Shown here: positions 38,501 through 49,022 of the stretch, piece after piece
Layout of the letters: every line of letters starts with the position of its first letter
How positions within the stretch are numbered: the stretch's first letter is position 1
Assembly (NCBI GenBank): GCA_029379385.1
Contig: CM055617.1
Location: 12,743,532-12,807,531 of the forward strand
Direction: 5' to 3'
From: Quillaja saponaria
Lineage: Eukaryota; Streptophyta; Magnoliopsida; Fabales; Quillajaceae
Length of the DNA stretch: 64,000 bases
Notes under the pieces: generated by a model
What the model was told of the DNA's origin: nothing
The model's input: the letters and a program-made list of their open reading frames with translations, nothing else
The model's database searches: none
Translations under genes and position numbers: made by a program

Positions 38501-40357
38501 AAATTTTGTAGCTAAGTAGGTTTGAAGATTCCATTAACATGATCCACCCCATATATATATATATTAAGATTGATCAAATTTTGTAGAAGCTCTATTAATT
38601 TTGTGATATATGAAAAATTATATTCAACGTAGGCTAATAGACGACGCCATAGTTAAGAAGTGTGACTTGGTGCAAGTGGTAGGTGTTAGATAGGATAGAA
38701 GAGGACCAAAATTTACATAGAGGTAGTCATTGAGAATGATATGATTGCTTTAAGCATTACTGAAAATGATACATTGAATCAAGGAGAATGATGAAAAATG
38801 ATTTATATAGTCAACTCCAACTAGTTTGAGATTTAAAGTTTAGTTGAGTTGAGTTGATAGAAAATCATATATGAATGATGTTTTCCACTTTTCTGCTGAA
38901 ATTTGGTTGCATACTAATGGAAATGATTGTTTGGCTCATTACACCTTTAGGTGCAAAACAAGGTGATCAAGTCTCAACTCCATAAACCCTAACTCCTATT
39001 TGAATAAATTATGACAAAATATTATTTTATTGCAGTGTGAAAGAAACTATTGATAGGTACAAGAAAGCTTTTGCAGATTCTTTTGGTACTGGATGTGTTT
39101 CTGAGGCTAATGCTCAGGTATATTACAATTACTTACTCTTCAATTGATGTAAAATTAGTTTGTAATTAACTATAACGAAATATATTAACACTAGCCCAAT
39201 GGTATTATCTCAGTTTTACCAACAAGAATCTTCCAAATTGCGCGTGCAAATTAGCAACATTCAGAATTCAAACAGGTAATTGCCTCAAGTGAATTTGATC
39301 AGTTTAGTTCTTTTAAAGCTGATCAATTCTAGTATTCCAGGAACATTCTTGGTGAATCTTTGAGCTCTATGCCTATCAAGGACCTCAAGGGCTTGGAGGG
39401 TAAATTAGAAAAAGGCATTAGCAAAATCCGATCCAAAAAGGTTTGTATATTGTAACTAGACAATTGATTAAGTAAGTGACTTGATCATTTTTTTTTTCTG
39501 CTTAATTATTATGTATTTCCACTGACAAGTTTAACTTATCCTCATATTTACACCAGAATGAGCTGCTGTTTCAGGAAATTGAGTACATGCAGAAGAGGGT
39601 AATTTTCATTTTGTTCAAACTTGTCTTCCTTAAATAGTTCTAAATATCATTGCCTTTTTAGTTTGTTTGTGCACTGTCTGCTATTGGTTATTACCAACAT
39701 GAATAAATGTCACTAAGTCAGTTAATTATGTGCCTATAAAATGTGCTCTTTGCTTGTATGCAAGACTTTTTCGAGTTAATTAACCAATATGATTATTATT
39801 ATAATGCATTTTGCAGGAAATAGACCTGCACAACAAGAACCAGCTTCTCAGAGGAGAGGTCTCTCTCTCTTCCCAAAAGTTTTGCTATACTTGTACAACC
39901 CTAGTTATAGAATATTACATACTTATGAGATTTTTTTGACGGTGTAGATAGCTGAAAATGAGAGGAATCAGCATAACATGGATGTGATGCCTGGAGGATC
40001 AAACTATGAAACTTTGCAGTCTCAGTCATCATTCGACCCCCGAAACTACTTTCAAGTGAGTGCATTACAACCCAATTACTCACGGCATGACCAGATGGCA
40101 CTTCAACTAGTGTAAGGACCTCCCCATCTAGAGTTATTTGATCATTATTGTTTCATGCAAAGATAATGTGCTTCATCTTCTTACATGTTGTCATTAGTCT
40201 TAGTTCTTTTGTTACATACTGCATGCCATCACATTATTTCTTGTCTTGAATGCTAGTAGTTCTGCTGATTATTTCCTGGATTTAATACGAAAGACTAAAA
40301 TTTATAAACTCAATTAAAAGAGAAATTTGTAACTTCTTTCTACTCTTGTGCAGCTGA
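35529..40357 (+). CDS. AG: AGAMOUS-clade MIKC MADS-box transcription factor (C-function)
   Basis: Spliced CDS: 35529-35755, 39036-39117, 39214-39275, 39341-39440, 39557-39598, 39817-39858, 39948-40111 and 40354-40357. That is 723 nt and 240 aa, in frame throughout. A 15-residue N-terminal extension (usual in the AG clade) precedes the MADS domain at about residues 16-75 ([20 protein letters not shown]). The I region, the K domain ([55 protein letters not shown]) and the C-terminal AG motifs follow ([12 protein letters not shown] and DQMALQLV). The ending favours the AG lineage over PLENA/SHATTERPROOF or SEEDSTICK. AG proteins bind CArG boxes as multimers with other MADS factors, specify stamens and carpels and end floral meristem growth. 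The final intron splits the last codon (see findings). No defect is seen. Confidence 0.95.
37894..38490. repeat. Transposed segment, AG-intron copy
   Basis: About 600 bp nearly collinear with 46471-47100, beginning ttgccaaatatcattaaaat in both and ending near gtgttgat.tag. Shared strings include taggacgcatccaataat, attgctaagatagttta, gggcattggtgcttaatttt and aagaggttt.atgaatt.aag. The following 60 bp here (38491-38550, aaattttgtagctaagtagg and following) match 57392-57449 instead. Differences are small indels and substitutions, so both are old copies. Confidence 0.85.
38700..38865 (+). repeat. LINE 3'-end repeat copy B in the AG intron
   Basis: Matches copy A at 16830-16985: gtagtcattgagaatgatat then gattgctttaagcattact, and tatatagtcaactccaacta then gtttgagatttaaagtt, with the same gttgagttgag tail. 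It lies inside the large AG intron in forward orientation. Confidence 0.5.
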
Positions 40358-41071
40358 TCTTAACAAGGACTTGGAAGTATCTACATTCCATCAATGGCAT
40401 CTGATATAACACCAGATCATAAATTATGCCACAGGTATTGTCAAGTACTAGGTATAGTAGAAGTCAAGTTTGCTTTTGTATGGAAGGGTTGAAGGTACTC
40501 CAGTGTGTATTAGTGGCTTTGTAGACATCCATAAGAGCTGTATGCTATTTGGGAAGGCTTCTTTGGTCTCTTTGTTCAGTGCATGAACTAAAATTGTGTA
40601 ACTAAAGCCTTTAACATATTCTTCATCATCTTGTGTGATCTAGTTTCTGTATTTCGCTTGTGACATTGAGTTGATTGATTATCTATTTCTTCAGTTAACT
40701 AATTTATACTAATAAGTAGACGAATCAAAATTGAGTTGCACTCATTTGTGTATGCAAAATTGTAGTCCCTATTGGACCCGCTTGTTTCTTTTTTCTAATT
40801 GTTAATTTTTTTACACGGATATCAGATCATTAATCACTTTTAATATAATATGTAAAAATAGTAAATTAATCATGACATATCAGATTATTTGATTAGAATT
40901 AAGGGATGATGATTAGCTTGAACGCTTTCAGATTTTGATAATCAATTATTGGTTCAAAATTGTAACTATTTAAAATAAAATTCAAAGATTTAACATAATC
41001 AAAATTCATTAAAAGTAGATATCAATGATCATTGCCAATTGAGATTCAGATGGGCAAAATGTGCATCAGGT
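40358..41071. other. AG 3' UTR and intergenic sequence
   Basis: Contains the AG 3' UTR after the TGA at 40355-40357 and AT-rich spacer. The two genes on either side converge, AG on the plus strand and the GDSL gene on the minus strand. No further feature is seen. Confidence 0.5.
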
Positions 41072-41510
41072 TGATCTTTCTTAAATTGATCGACAAGTGG
41101 CTTAAGATTATCATGAAAGCTCAACAAAGTGTATCAAAATGTCCTAGCATCAGAAAGTGAAAATTCCGGCCCACGCTATATGACTTTCAATGAAAATTAT
41201 TTGGTATCATGATTTTTATAGTTTACCTATAAATATTGAAAAAGATATTGTATAGTTGTATGTTCTTAATTTCTTAGAATTGAATTGAGAATTTCATTTT
41301 TAATTTAAAGTATAGGCATACTTAAAATTGTAATTCGCCAGTCAAATTCACTTTTGTGCATCTAAACAGACTTTTATTTTCATTTCTTATAAATCACATT
41401 TCAAATGTACAAAATTGGTACTGCTCCTTTTAAAAAATTTGGATGATCAATATCTGAAAATGTTTGCATCAATTTTCATATAAATGAAACTATTTGTTCC
41501 CTAAAAACAA
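41072..41510 (-). pseudogene. GDSL-lipase relic with flank, copy 1
   Basis: The minus strand at about 41072-41150 resembles the GDSL exon 4 phrase LKSLVDQLNNEL (here LKPLVDQFKK-like). The whole block is collinear with 57454-57999 (shared gatctttcttaaattgat, aagtggcttaagattatcat, tgaaaattatttg.tatc, ggatgatcaatat.tgaaaa). It is therefore one arm of a segmental duplication in the GDSL cluster. No complete exon remains. Confidence 0.65.
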
Positions 41511-41833
41511 ATGAGAAAAATTTATCCACCACTAAACTAAGTGTGAGGTTTCATTGAAGTATATATTTATTTAAAACTTTATAATCCAAGCATTATAATT
41601 TCATTTTAGCGATTAGAATATATATAACTATATTAATGTGTATATATATATATATAAGTCACAATTAATTTGTAAAGTGAAACATCTTTAATTTGCATCT
41701 ATAACATGTGAGTATAAAATAACTTGATATTAAGCCAAATAAAGATAAAAAATACACAAGAAAGAATTGTAATTGGAAATTAACTTTTAAGTAAATATAA
41801 ATAAGAAATTATTTAATATCTTTTTCTTCTTCA

Positions 41834-43855
41834 TTACTGCTGAACTAGGCCACTGATATCTATTGGATAAGTGTCAAAAGGGCCAGAAGCTTTATATGAT
41901 CTTGTTGCAGCAATCTTGTTCACAGGCTCAGTAGGATGGAAGGAGTCCCAGAATATGTATTCAGTCCTATTCTGGCATGGTGTTTGAGAAGGAATACATA
42001 GACCATTCTTCCCTACTGGGCAGCACCCAACATTGAAAACTTTAAAACCTAGAAAAAAAAACCCGAAATTTTATGTTATACCTAGTGCCTTCAAATTTAA
42101 TTCAAAGTAAAATACCAATTTAACAATAACAATAGATACAATTATCAAAATCATTTTACCAGCGGATGTAAGATCGCCAGATAATAATGCGGTAGTGTTG
42201 ACATAGATGAATTTAGCATCGGAAAGTTCGTTATTGAGTTGATCAACTAGTGATTTAAGTTTGTCATTGAAAATTTGTACTGCACTGTTCATTTCTTCCA
42301 CACATGACGTTCCATTTCTTCCATTAGAGAACAAAGCATTTGGAGTGCAACCAATTAGTCCTAGTCCAACCAAGGCAAACTTTCTTGCTCCAAGTTGGTG
42401 CAAAGCCTGTTTATAACATAAAATAACGAAAATATTAATAATTAACCTCTGATTTTTTAAAAATCAATGAATAAAAGAAAGAAGCATACCCTCAATTTTA
42501 GACTGTATTGGTCAATAAGAACACCAGCGTATTGTTGAAGGCTGAAAAGACGGCTTGTAGGGTAAAATTGGGGCATGAAATAATTGTTTACATAATCATT
42601 ACTACCGATTCCAACGTAATATAGGCACTTGTTTAAGTGTTCTTCAGCTATGTCATTTCTCCTAAGTGTCTTAGTAATACGTGAGATTGTAACTTTGTGA
42701 TGGATTAACTGTAAACCTAAACTAATATGAGCACCCTGCATTGAGAAAATAGCAACATGTCAAATTATGTTTATAAACTCTTACAAATAAAGCTATTAGC
42801 TGAAAGCTAAAAATATATAGTTATAACATTGGATATTGTACTGGTAAAATTAAAACTTTGGGTTTGCTTGAATTGGAGACAAGACTAGGACTATAGTTTC
42901 TGCCTCACTGTAATTTTGATGTATGTTTGGATGGTTTAAAATCTATGATTTGTGTGTAAATTAAAAAAAATGGCATTCATTTATAGTATGTGTTTGAATT
43001 ATCTAAAAGTTTGTTAGTGGAAGGATAAAAAGAAAATAATGCCAACAGATAAAGAGCATAAAAGAAAAAAATAAAAAGGTGGGACCGCATCTTGTGATGC
43101 GTGGCCTAGAATTGTCCCTAGGCTACTCATCACCTAGAATTGTCCCTAGGCTACTCATCAGACGCACAGCTTGGTATGCGTGAGACATAAGCCGTAGTGT
43201 GTCAATTGGGCAGTGTCCATAGCCTAAGCAGCCCACGCATCCCAGGACAGGCGACCATGTCCCAAAGACATGAATCCAAATGGGACCTTATAGGAGATCA
43301 CATCTCAAGTTCAAATTTCAATTACAATTAATGGAGACAAAATATTAACATACTCATTTTTTGGATATTAAGTATAGACAACAGTTACCAAATTCTGGCC
43401 AGTTTCATCGCGAATTCCTGATCCACCAGAGGCATAGTTCACACCTTTGAGTATATCTAGGCCATCAGCAGTTGCAAAGGGTGGAATAAGATTGTTAAAC
43501 CCCAATAGTTCAGCTGCAATGCCAAATGTTAGAAGGAACAAAGAAAGGGAAAAAATTGATATTTTTAAAGCAAAACAAAAAAAAAAAAAAAAAAATAGAT
43601 GAACAAACCTATTATATCAACCCCAGTTCGACCATTGGTAAATCTTCCAGTTGGTCCAGTTAGAAAGTCAATCCCATATGGTTGGTAATTAACCTTTGCT
43701 GATGTTAATAGATTGTTGTTATTTCCATTATCAGATAAAGAGTCTCCAAAAATGAAAAAGCAAGGTACTTGTGGCTCTCCATGTACAAAACCTTGCTTGT
43801 CTAATACACCCCAAAGGACTATCACCCCCAACCAAATTATAGTCTTACAAGCCAT
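41834..43855 (-). CDS. GDSL esterase/lipase, intact, five exons
   Basis: Exons on the minus strand: 43609-43855, 43389-43513, 42490-42735, 42160-42406 and 41834-42048. That is 1080 nt and 359 aa, in frame at all junctions. An N-terminal signal peptide (hydrophobic residues 5-18, cut near residue 26) suggests secretion. All SGNH-hydrolase blocks are present: FIFGDSLSDNGNNNNL with nucleophile Ser39, GVNYASGGSGI (block II Gly), GIGSNDYVNNY with Asn170, and WDSFHPTE with Asp323 and His326. The length fits the plant GDSL family, and the closest type I know is Arabidopsis At1g29660/At1g29670. The substrate is unknown. A TATA-like box (tatatataaa, minus strand) lies at about 43917-43927. This is the only complete copy in a small tandem cluster. 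Confidence 0.95.
43020..43310. repeat. GC-richer insert in GDSL intron 2 with a 28-bp tandem duplication
   Basis: Intron 2 (42736-43388) contains a block far richer in GC than its surroundings. Within it the 28-bp unit starting cctagaattgtccctaggct is repeated exactly at 43105-43132 and 43133-43160. Repeated atgcgtg and ccacgcatccc strings suggest a fragment of another repeat. The family is not recognised. Confidence 0.6.
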
Positions 43856-44552
43856 TATAAATAAGAGGAAAATTGATGAGGCTAGGAAGAAATTATTATA
43901 GATCTCATAGGAAGGAGTTTATATATAGGCTGCAGAACCAATTTTCATTATTCAAAGTCAAAGAAAAACAATACAATAATAAAGAACATGAAATTGATAT
44001 CCACAGTAACAACTTTGGCAGCATTCTTTGAATTGTATTCTTGGAATTTCTTTGGGGAGATCATGTGTATATGTTCATGACCACTCAATGAAAACCAATT
44101 CGAATGAAGAACCTGCAAGTGCCAATTAATAATTCTAATTTTAAATGTTGCTTTTTCTTTTTAATATTTTTGGAGCTAAAAGTCAGATATAAAATATATA
44201 TAAGAATCTTTGTTTCTCATAAATAACATTATCTTCCTCATTTTGTGGGGATATCATGAAATAATCTTTCAACTTTATATTAAGTCTCCCGCACGCCTCA
44301 ACAGGAGAAAAAGAAATTCAGTTACAAAGTTAATATAAATATCTATATCTGTACCATTCTAAAAATAAGATATAATTTAAATATCTAAAATATGTAGTAA
44401 AAATCACTCCTAAATGCATCAAAAATAAGGTGTCAATTAGTTTAATTGGTTTGAAGTCTTAGTGTCATTCCAATGACCTACAATCAAGTATCACCTTTAC
44501 CAAGAACAAGAAATTTACGGGGGAGAGAGAGAAAGTTATGGCCACTTGTTGC

Positions 44553-45095
44553 TAAGGATGTGCAACCAGGCTGGATGGAGGTCAAATATCACCCGACAAG
44601 ACCAAGTCAAGTATACTAAAATCACATTATTTTGAAAGTTAGATGGTCGAGTTAGAGAAAATTTTACTCCATATAAAATTTGAGAAGGTCAATTTTGAAA
44701 ACTGTATAATTGATAATTATTTTTAAACTATATTATAAGGTTTAAAATATTTATAAAAAAAAACTAGTAACTCATAAATTTTTTATTAAATAAGCATAAA
44801 TTAAAAGTGTTTAGCATTACAAAAAGTATAGTTAAAATATAAAATAACAATACATATGTAATACTAAATTAAAATTTAATTTTATAAAAAAATAATTTAA
44901 AAATAATAAGAAATATTATAGAGTGGGTCATGTTAATCTAGGTTTAGGTTGAAAATTTTTGAAGCCGATGACTTGATCCGACACGAATTAAAAATAATGT
45001 CATTTAACTTTAAACACAGTTCTTGGTTAATTGTTGAATTTTGAACCCGTTCAAGTGGGTTGGACCCTGGTTAACGGGTTTTTTGCACATCCTTA
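44553..45095. mobile_element. hAT-superfamily MITE, 543 bp
   Basis: The left end reads taaggatgtgcaaccaggct and the reverse complement of the right end reads taaggatgtgcaaaaaaccc. They are flanked by 8-bp direct repeats cttgttgc (44545-44552) and tttgttgc (45096-45103), seven of eight bases matching. Terminus type and 8-bp duplication are those of hAT elements. The interior is AT-rich with no coding sequence. It lies between the intact GDSL gene and the GDSL pseudogene. Confidence 0.85.
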
Positions 45096-45384
45096 TTTGT
45101 TGCTACGGAGCAAAAAATATATTTAAAAGATACATGACTTTGTTGGCGCTAGATGATCAAACCTCGCATTCACCAATAATAGGAGATTTAGGAGAAAGAG
45201 AAACAGCTTCCTCATGTTAATAGTAATCCCAAAAAATTGTAAAAAAGATACATGGCCTTCAAGGCCCAAGAGCTACAACAAAACTCAAGTACTGTACATT
45301 AATCTGTACATATCTACTAACAATTATAACAACATTTGGACTCAAATTAAGTCAATGTAAAACAAATCCACTCTTCTTCAATAA

Positions 45385-46466
45385 TTAGAGCTGAACTAGG
45401 TGATTGATATCCATGGGGCAAGCATCAGTTGGATTAACAGGATTATATGATCTTGTTGCTGTAATGTTGTTCATAGCCTCTGTAAAATGGAATGAGTATA
45501 AATGGAATGAGTACCAGAAAATATACTCATTCCTATATTTGCATGGAGTTTTTCCACGGACACACTGACCATTGCTCTCTACTGGACAACATCCTACATT
45601 GAGCACCTTGAATCCTAAAACCAAAAGAAAAATCATTACAACTTTATTGCTATATAATCAATTACCATGTCCACCAAACACGACTTAAGTAAAGTTTCAA
45701 TCCGGAAGCTAATGGATTCCCAGACGAAAAACTAGTGGTGTCGATGTATATGAATTTTGTTTGAGTGAGCTCGGTGTTAAGCTCATGAATGAGTAGTTTA
45801 AGCTTATCACTGAAAATAATTACAGCAGTGTTCATGTTTTCAACACATGAAAGACCATCTTTGCCATGCATAGCCATTGAATTCGGAGCACAGCCTATCA
45901 TTCCCAATCCATTTAGGACTACCTCTCTTGCTCAAGTATTGTAGAGAATCTGTTCATATCACCACAAGAATGCCTATGGAGTTAGTAAATAACCAAAATA
46001 AAAGCTAGAAACATTTAGAAAAACACTAATCATTTTAACACTTGCTCTGCTAAAATTCTTATATGATCACCGACTATCACCACAAACTTGTAATTATAAC
46101 TAAATTAGTCACGTCAACACATGATACTCTTGAATATATAAGCCGATATAGTTAATTTTAATTGGCATGACTAGCTATCCAAAATTATTTAAGAATTTCT
46201 CTTAAAAATAAAATACAAAATTCACATTATCATGTGGGTCCCACCTCTTATTTTATTAAAATTGACATGCAACTGGTAGATGCAGTATTTATAAAATTGT
46301 TATAAAGATATGAAAGTACGTAATTACCCTTAATTGCTTGTTCAGTAGCGTAATAAGAGAACTAGCATACTGCTTAGGGGTACAGTGGTGGCTTGATTTG
46401 TAAAACTGTGGCGAGAAGTAGTTGTTTATGTAATCGTTGCCGCCTATTCCAACAGAATGTTTGGCT
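45385..46466 (-). pseudogene. GDSL esterase/lipase pseudogene, 5' half lost
   Basis: Remaining minus-strand pieces: part of exon 3 (46328-46466, SVGIGGNDYINNYFSPQF), exon 4 (about 45705-45950, VVLNGLGMIGCAPNSM; SCVENMNTAVIIFSDKLK) and exon 5 (about 45390-45615, LNVGCCPVESNGQC to the end). Damage: exons 1-2 are missing, and exon 3 is cut off at 46466-46470 where the transposed segment begins. A one-base loss near 45931-45936 breaks the start of exon 4, and the exon 4 donor GT has become GA (about 45709). The catalytic block WDSFHPTE has become WYSFHLYSFHFTEA, with Asp replaced and a five-residue repeat. It cannot make an active enzyme. Confidence 0.85.
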
Positions 46467-46470
46467 TGAT

Positions 46471-47100
46471 TTGCCAAATATCATTAAAATCACCTTTGTA
46501 AAGCTACATAGCGTTTAAAGGTCTCAATTTGACACATACATTTTGATTTTTGATTTTTGATTTTTGATTTTTTATTTTATAACCATAATTACTTCTCATG
46601 CCAATATTTTTTTTTAACAATCTCGTATTTGTTTTTTATTAATAGGACGCATCCAATAATCGGATACAAGCCGTAGCTAGTGTAAATAAAATCCAAAATT
46701 TAAAATCTACATAAACTAATGGTAAATTAATACAAATTGACTTCTTGCTCCACTGTACTGTTCCTTTTTCAATAGCATACATATGCATGCTATCGTGTAT
46801 GTATGTATATTGCTAAGATAGTTTAATTGGGCATTGGTGCTTAATTTTAAGAGACCTCTACTTATTAAGAACTCACTAGTATGATTACACATCTAATTTG
46901 TAGTATATATATGTATGAAGAATATGCCTTTTCTTAATTTGGTTGAAATTGAAATGGGGAAATGAAAAGAAAAAGGATCTACAAATTACTTATTTGATTG
47001 TTGTAGTTGAGGTCAGAAGGTATGAATTGATACTATTACCAGTGTTACTTGTACAGAGTAAGAGGTTTTATGAATTGAAGTTTTATGTGTTGATATAGCT
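46471..47100. repeat. Transposed segment, GDSL-pseudogene copy
   Basis: About 630 bp collinear with the AG intron at 37894-38490. It starts exactly where GDSL exon 3 is interrupted. It contains an expansion of tttttgatttttgattt units at 46540-46575 not seen in the AG copy. Beyond 47100 the similarity stops. Confidence 0.85.
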
Positions 47101-47499
47101 AAGGATATCATTGATAATTTAAGAATTTATAGTTTTTCCTTGTTAGTTGAGCATGTTTTTCCTGTCAGTTTACAATTATTTCAGAGTCAACTTTCTTATT
47201 TATGGTGGCTCCAAATTTCTTGTTGTAACTTTTAGATCCTTTTTTTCATTCTCATTCCATCCCGTCTCCGTAGTTAATGAATATATGAACTTTGGAAAAT
47301 TTTACCATAATAAGGTTGTTTAAAAAAAAAAAAAAAAAGTGAAACATGGTTCTTTCAAAAATTAAAAAGAGAATCAGGTTGTTTTAGAATATGTATCTTC
47401 AAAACACAATTTTACACTCCTATGTCATTACCTCTCAGCCAGGTGGGTGCCAAGATGTCTCTCTTCCTCACCGCAAAATACACTTCATTTTCAAATCTC

Positions 47500-47635
47500 A
47501 GTGCAGAGTGAAGTTGCTGCTGCTTTCGTCTCTTCCTACTGCTTTCATCTCTTCCTGCTGCGCTGCTTTCATCTCTTCCTGTTGCTTTCATCTTTCATCT
47601 TTTCCTGCTGCTTTCTCTTCCTTTTACCTTTTTTA
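47500..47635 (+). repeat. Imperfect tandem repeat of tgctttcatctcttcctg
   Basis: About six imperfect copies of an 18-21 bp pyrimidine-rich unit. It directly precedes the mitochondrial-like insert. No function is evident. Confidence 0.6.
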
Positions 47636-47990
47636 TTTTGGAGAAGTGACCCTAATCGTTCTTCTCGGATTGCTCCAGTACGATGGATCGAGAGGGTGCA
47701 GCTACGCTGCCAGAGGCTTAGCCTCATTCATCTTCGGCGCAAGAGCTGTTATGCACTCTTTCAAAGGTGGACAAGGCTGAGTTTGGCACCCAATACTCCA
47801 GTAAACTGTGGAAGTTTTTATCACCCCGAATTCCATTTCTCATGCGAGACGGCGATAGAAGAAGGCTTGTTTTTGTCTTGTTCTATTGATGAAAAGGGGA
47901 AAGCCCTTCCCCCTATCCTTCCTATTGCACGAGATTCTTTTTCTATTTCTACTTTGAAGCCTGTCGCTCATCCCTTTCATTTTAATTAGG
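47636..47990 (+). pseudogene. Probable mitochondrial DNA insert with an rpl2 fragment
   Basis: The frame at about 47648-47703 gives DPNRSSRIAPVRWIERVQLR, which matches the conserved YDPNRSS.IA.VRWIEG region of plant mitochondrial ribosomal protein L2. The rest of the block (to about 47990) is richer in GC than its surroundings and has the look of plant mitochondrial spacer sequence. An open frame runs through the block (to 47989), but it begins in low-complexity repeats and does not continue as RPL2. The rpl2 part rests on one 20-residue motif, and the extent of the insert is a guess. Confidence 0.5.
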
Positions 47991-49022
47991 AATGGAATCT
48001 CACATCCTAATTAGAGCTTTCTCAGAAGAAGTTGTAAAAGAGGATTAGAGACACAAAAATTATAAAGCATATGTTTTCTTTCACAGCATGTAGAAAAAGA
48101 ATAGAATAAGATTAGTTAAGAAATACCAACAAATGGAGTTAGTGCAATTATTCCTTGACTTTGATAGTTATGGTGTTTGTGTTGTTTCTTACCAGATTCG
48201 TAGTGTCTCTCATCTTTTCTCTGTAAGTGCAGTTGCAGACAAGGGGTTTTACTGTTCATCATATCTCTCTCACAGTAATTATTTAGTATTCAGCCTTCCT
48301 TTCTCTTTTATTGTATAATAGTTGTTTATTCTTTGAGTTAAGCATATTTGGAGGTGTTTTGATTTTTCTAAGCAGATGTAAATTTATTCTTCATTGTTGT
48401 GATTGGAAAAATTCATTGTTATGACTGGAAGAAGAATTATAATAGCTATTTGTGATCCTAAATCAAAACCTTCCTTTTTATGTCTCTTTTTTTTTCAATA
48501 CAATGTCACATTATTAGTTATAAAATGTCAACTTGTAAGCTAAGAGTATAGGAGATGAGTTAACTGTGAACAATTTTCTAAGTTTCTTTTTTTTTGTTAA
48601 AGATTGGCATAAAGCTTAGTTATCTTTTTTATTGAATCAATTATAAATTTTAATTTTAAACTTGTTAAGTAAAACAAATTGATTTTTTTTTATTTTAAAC
48701 TCAACTAATAATTTTATGACTAATTTTAAACTTAATTATCACATCATTATTTCAGCTTAGTTCCCTTGTTGCCTAGCATGACTTCTTTTCATTGGTTTCC
48801 TTTCTATTTACTAATAATATCATAATTATTATAATTTTCTTATAGATAGAGTAAGATTCTTTATGTTCAAATGTAAAATTAAAATTTAAAGCATTATGCA
48901 TATGATTTAAATAATCTTAATGTTAATTTAAATTTTTATTATGATATGAGATTAGCTCAATAAAATAATTTAAGTTGTGTTATACTTAATTTGTTAAAGT
49001 TTTTAATGGAACAGGATATATA
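47991..49022. other. Gene-free region before the MULE relic
   Basis: AT-rich, no supportable exon. This should contain the left terminal inverted repeat of the MULE if it survives, but I could not match one by eye. Confidence 0.35.

Larger units (their letters stand above)
35756..39035 (+). promoter_or_regulatory. AG large regulatory intron
   Basis: A 3280-bp intron after the MADS exon, at the same position as the Arabidopsis AG second intron that drives floral expression. Matches to motifs described there: an AAGAAT box at 36597-36602 within a stretch (agaatctttggtcatgtcac) that looks conserved; CCAATCA boxes at 36370-36376 and 37284-37290; CCANTG (LEAFY-type core) on the minus strand at 35921-35926 and 36713-36718; and a TTAATGG (WUSCHEL-type) at 37938-37944, which lies in a transposed segment. 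Short motifs can occur by chance. Position in the gene is the stronger evidence. The intron also holds a transposed segment (37894-38550) and a LINE tail (about 38700-38865). Confidence 0.65.

Noticed and set aside
47391..47989. Overlapping open frames of 129 and 180 codons
   Set aside because: Their first halves are translations of a pyrimidine-rich tandem repeat and the rest looks like mitochondrial-type DNA in which only a short stretch resembles RPL2. Not a host gene.
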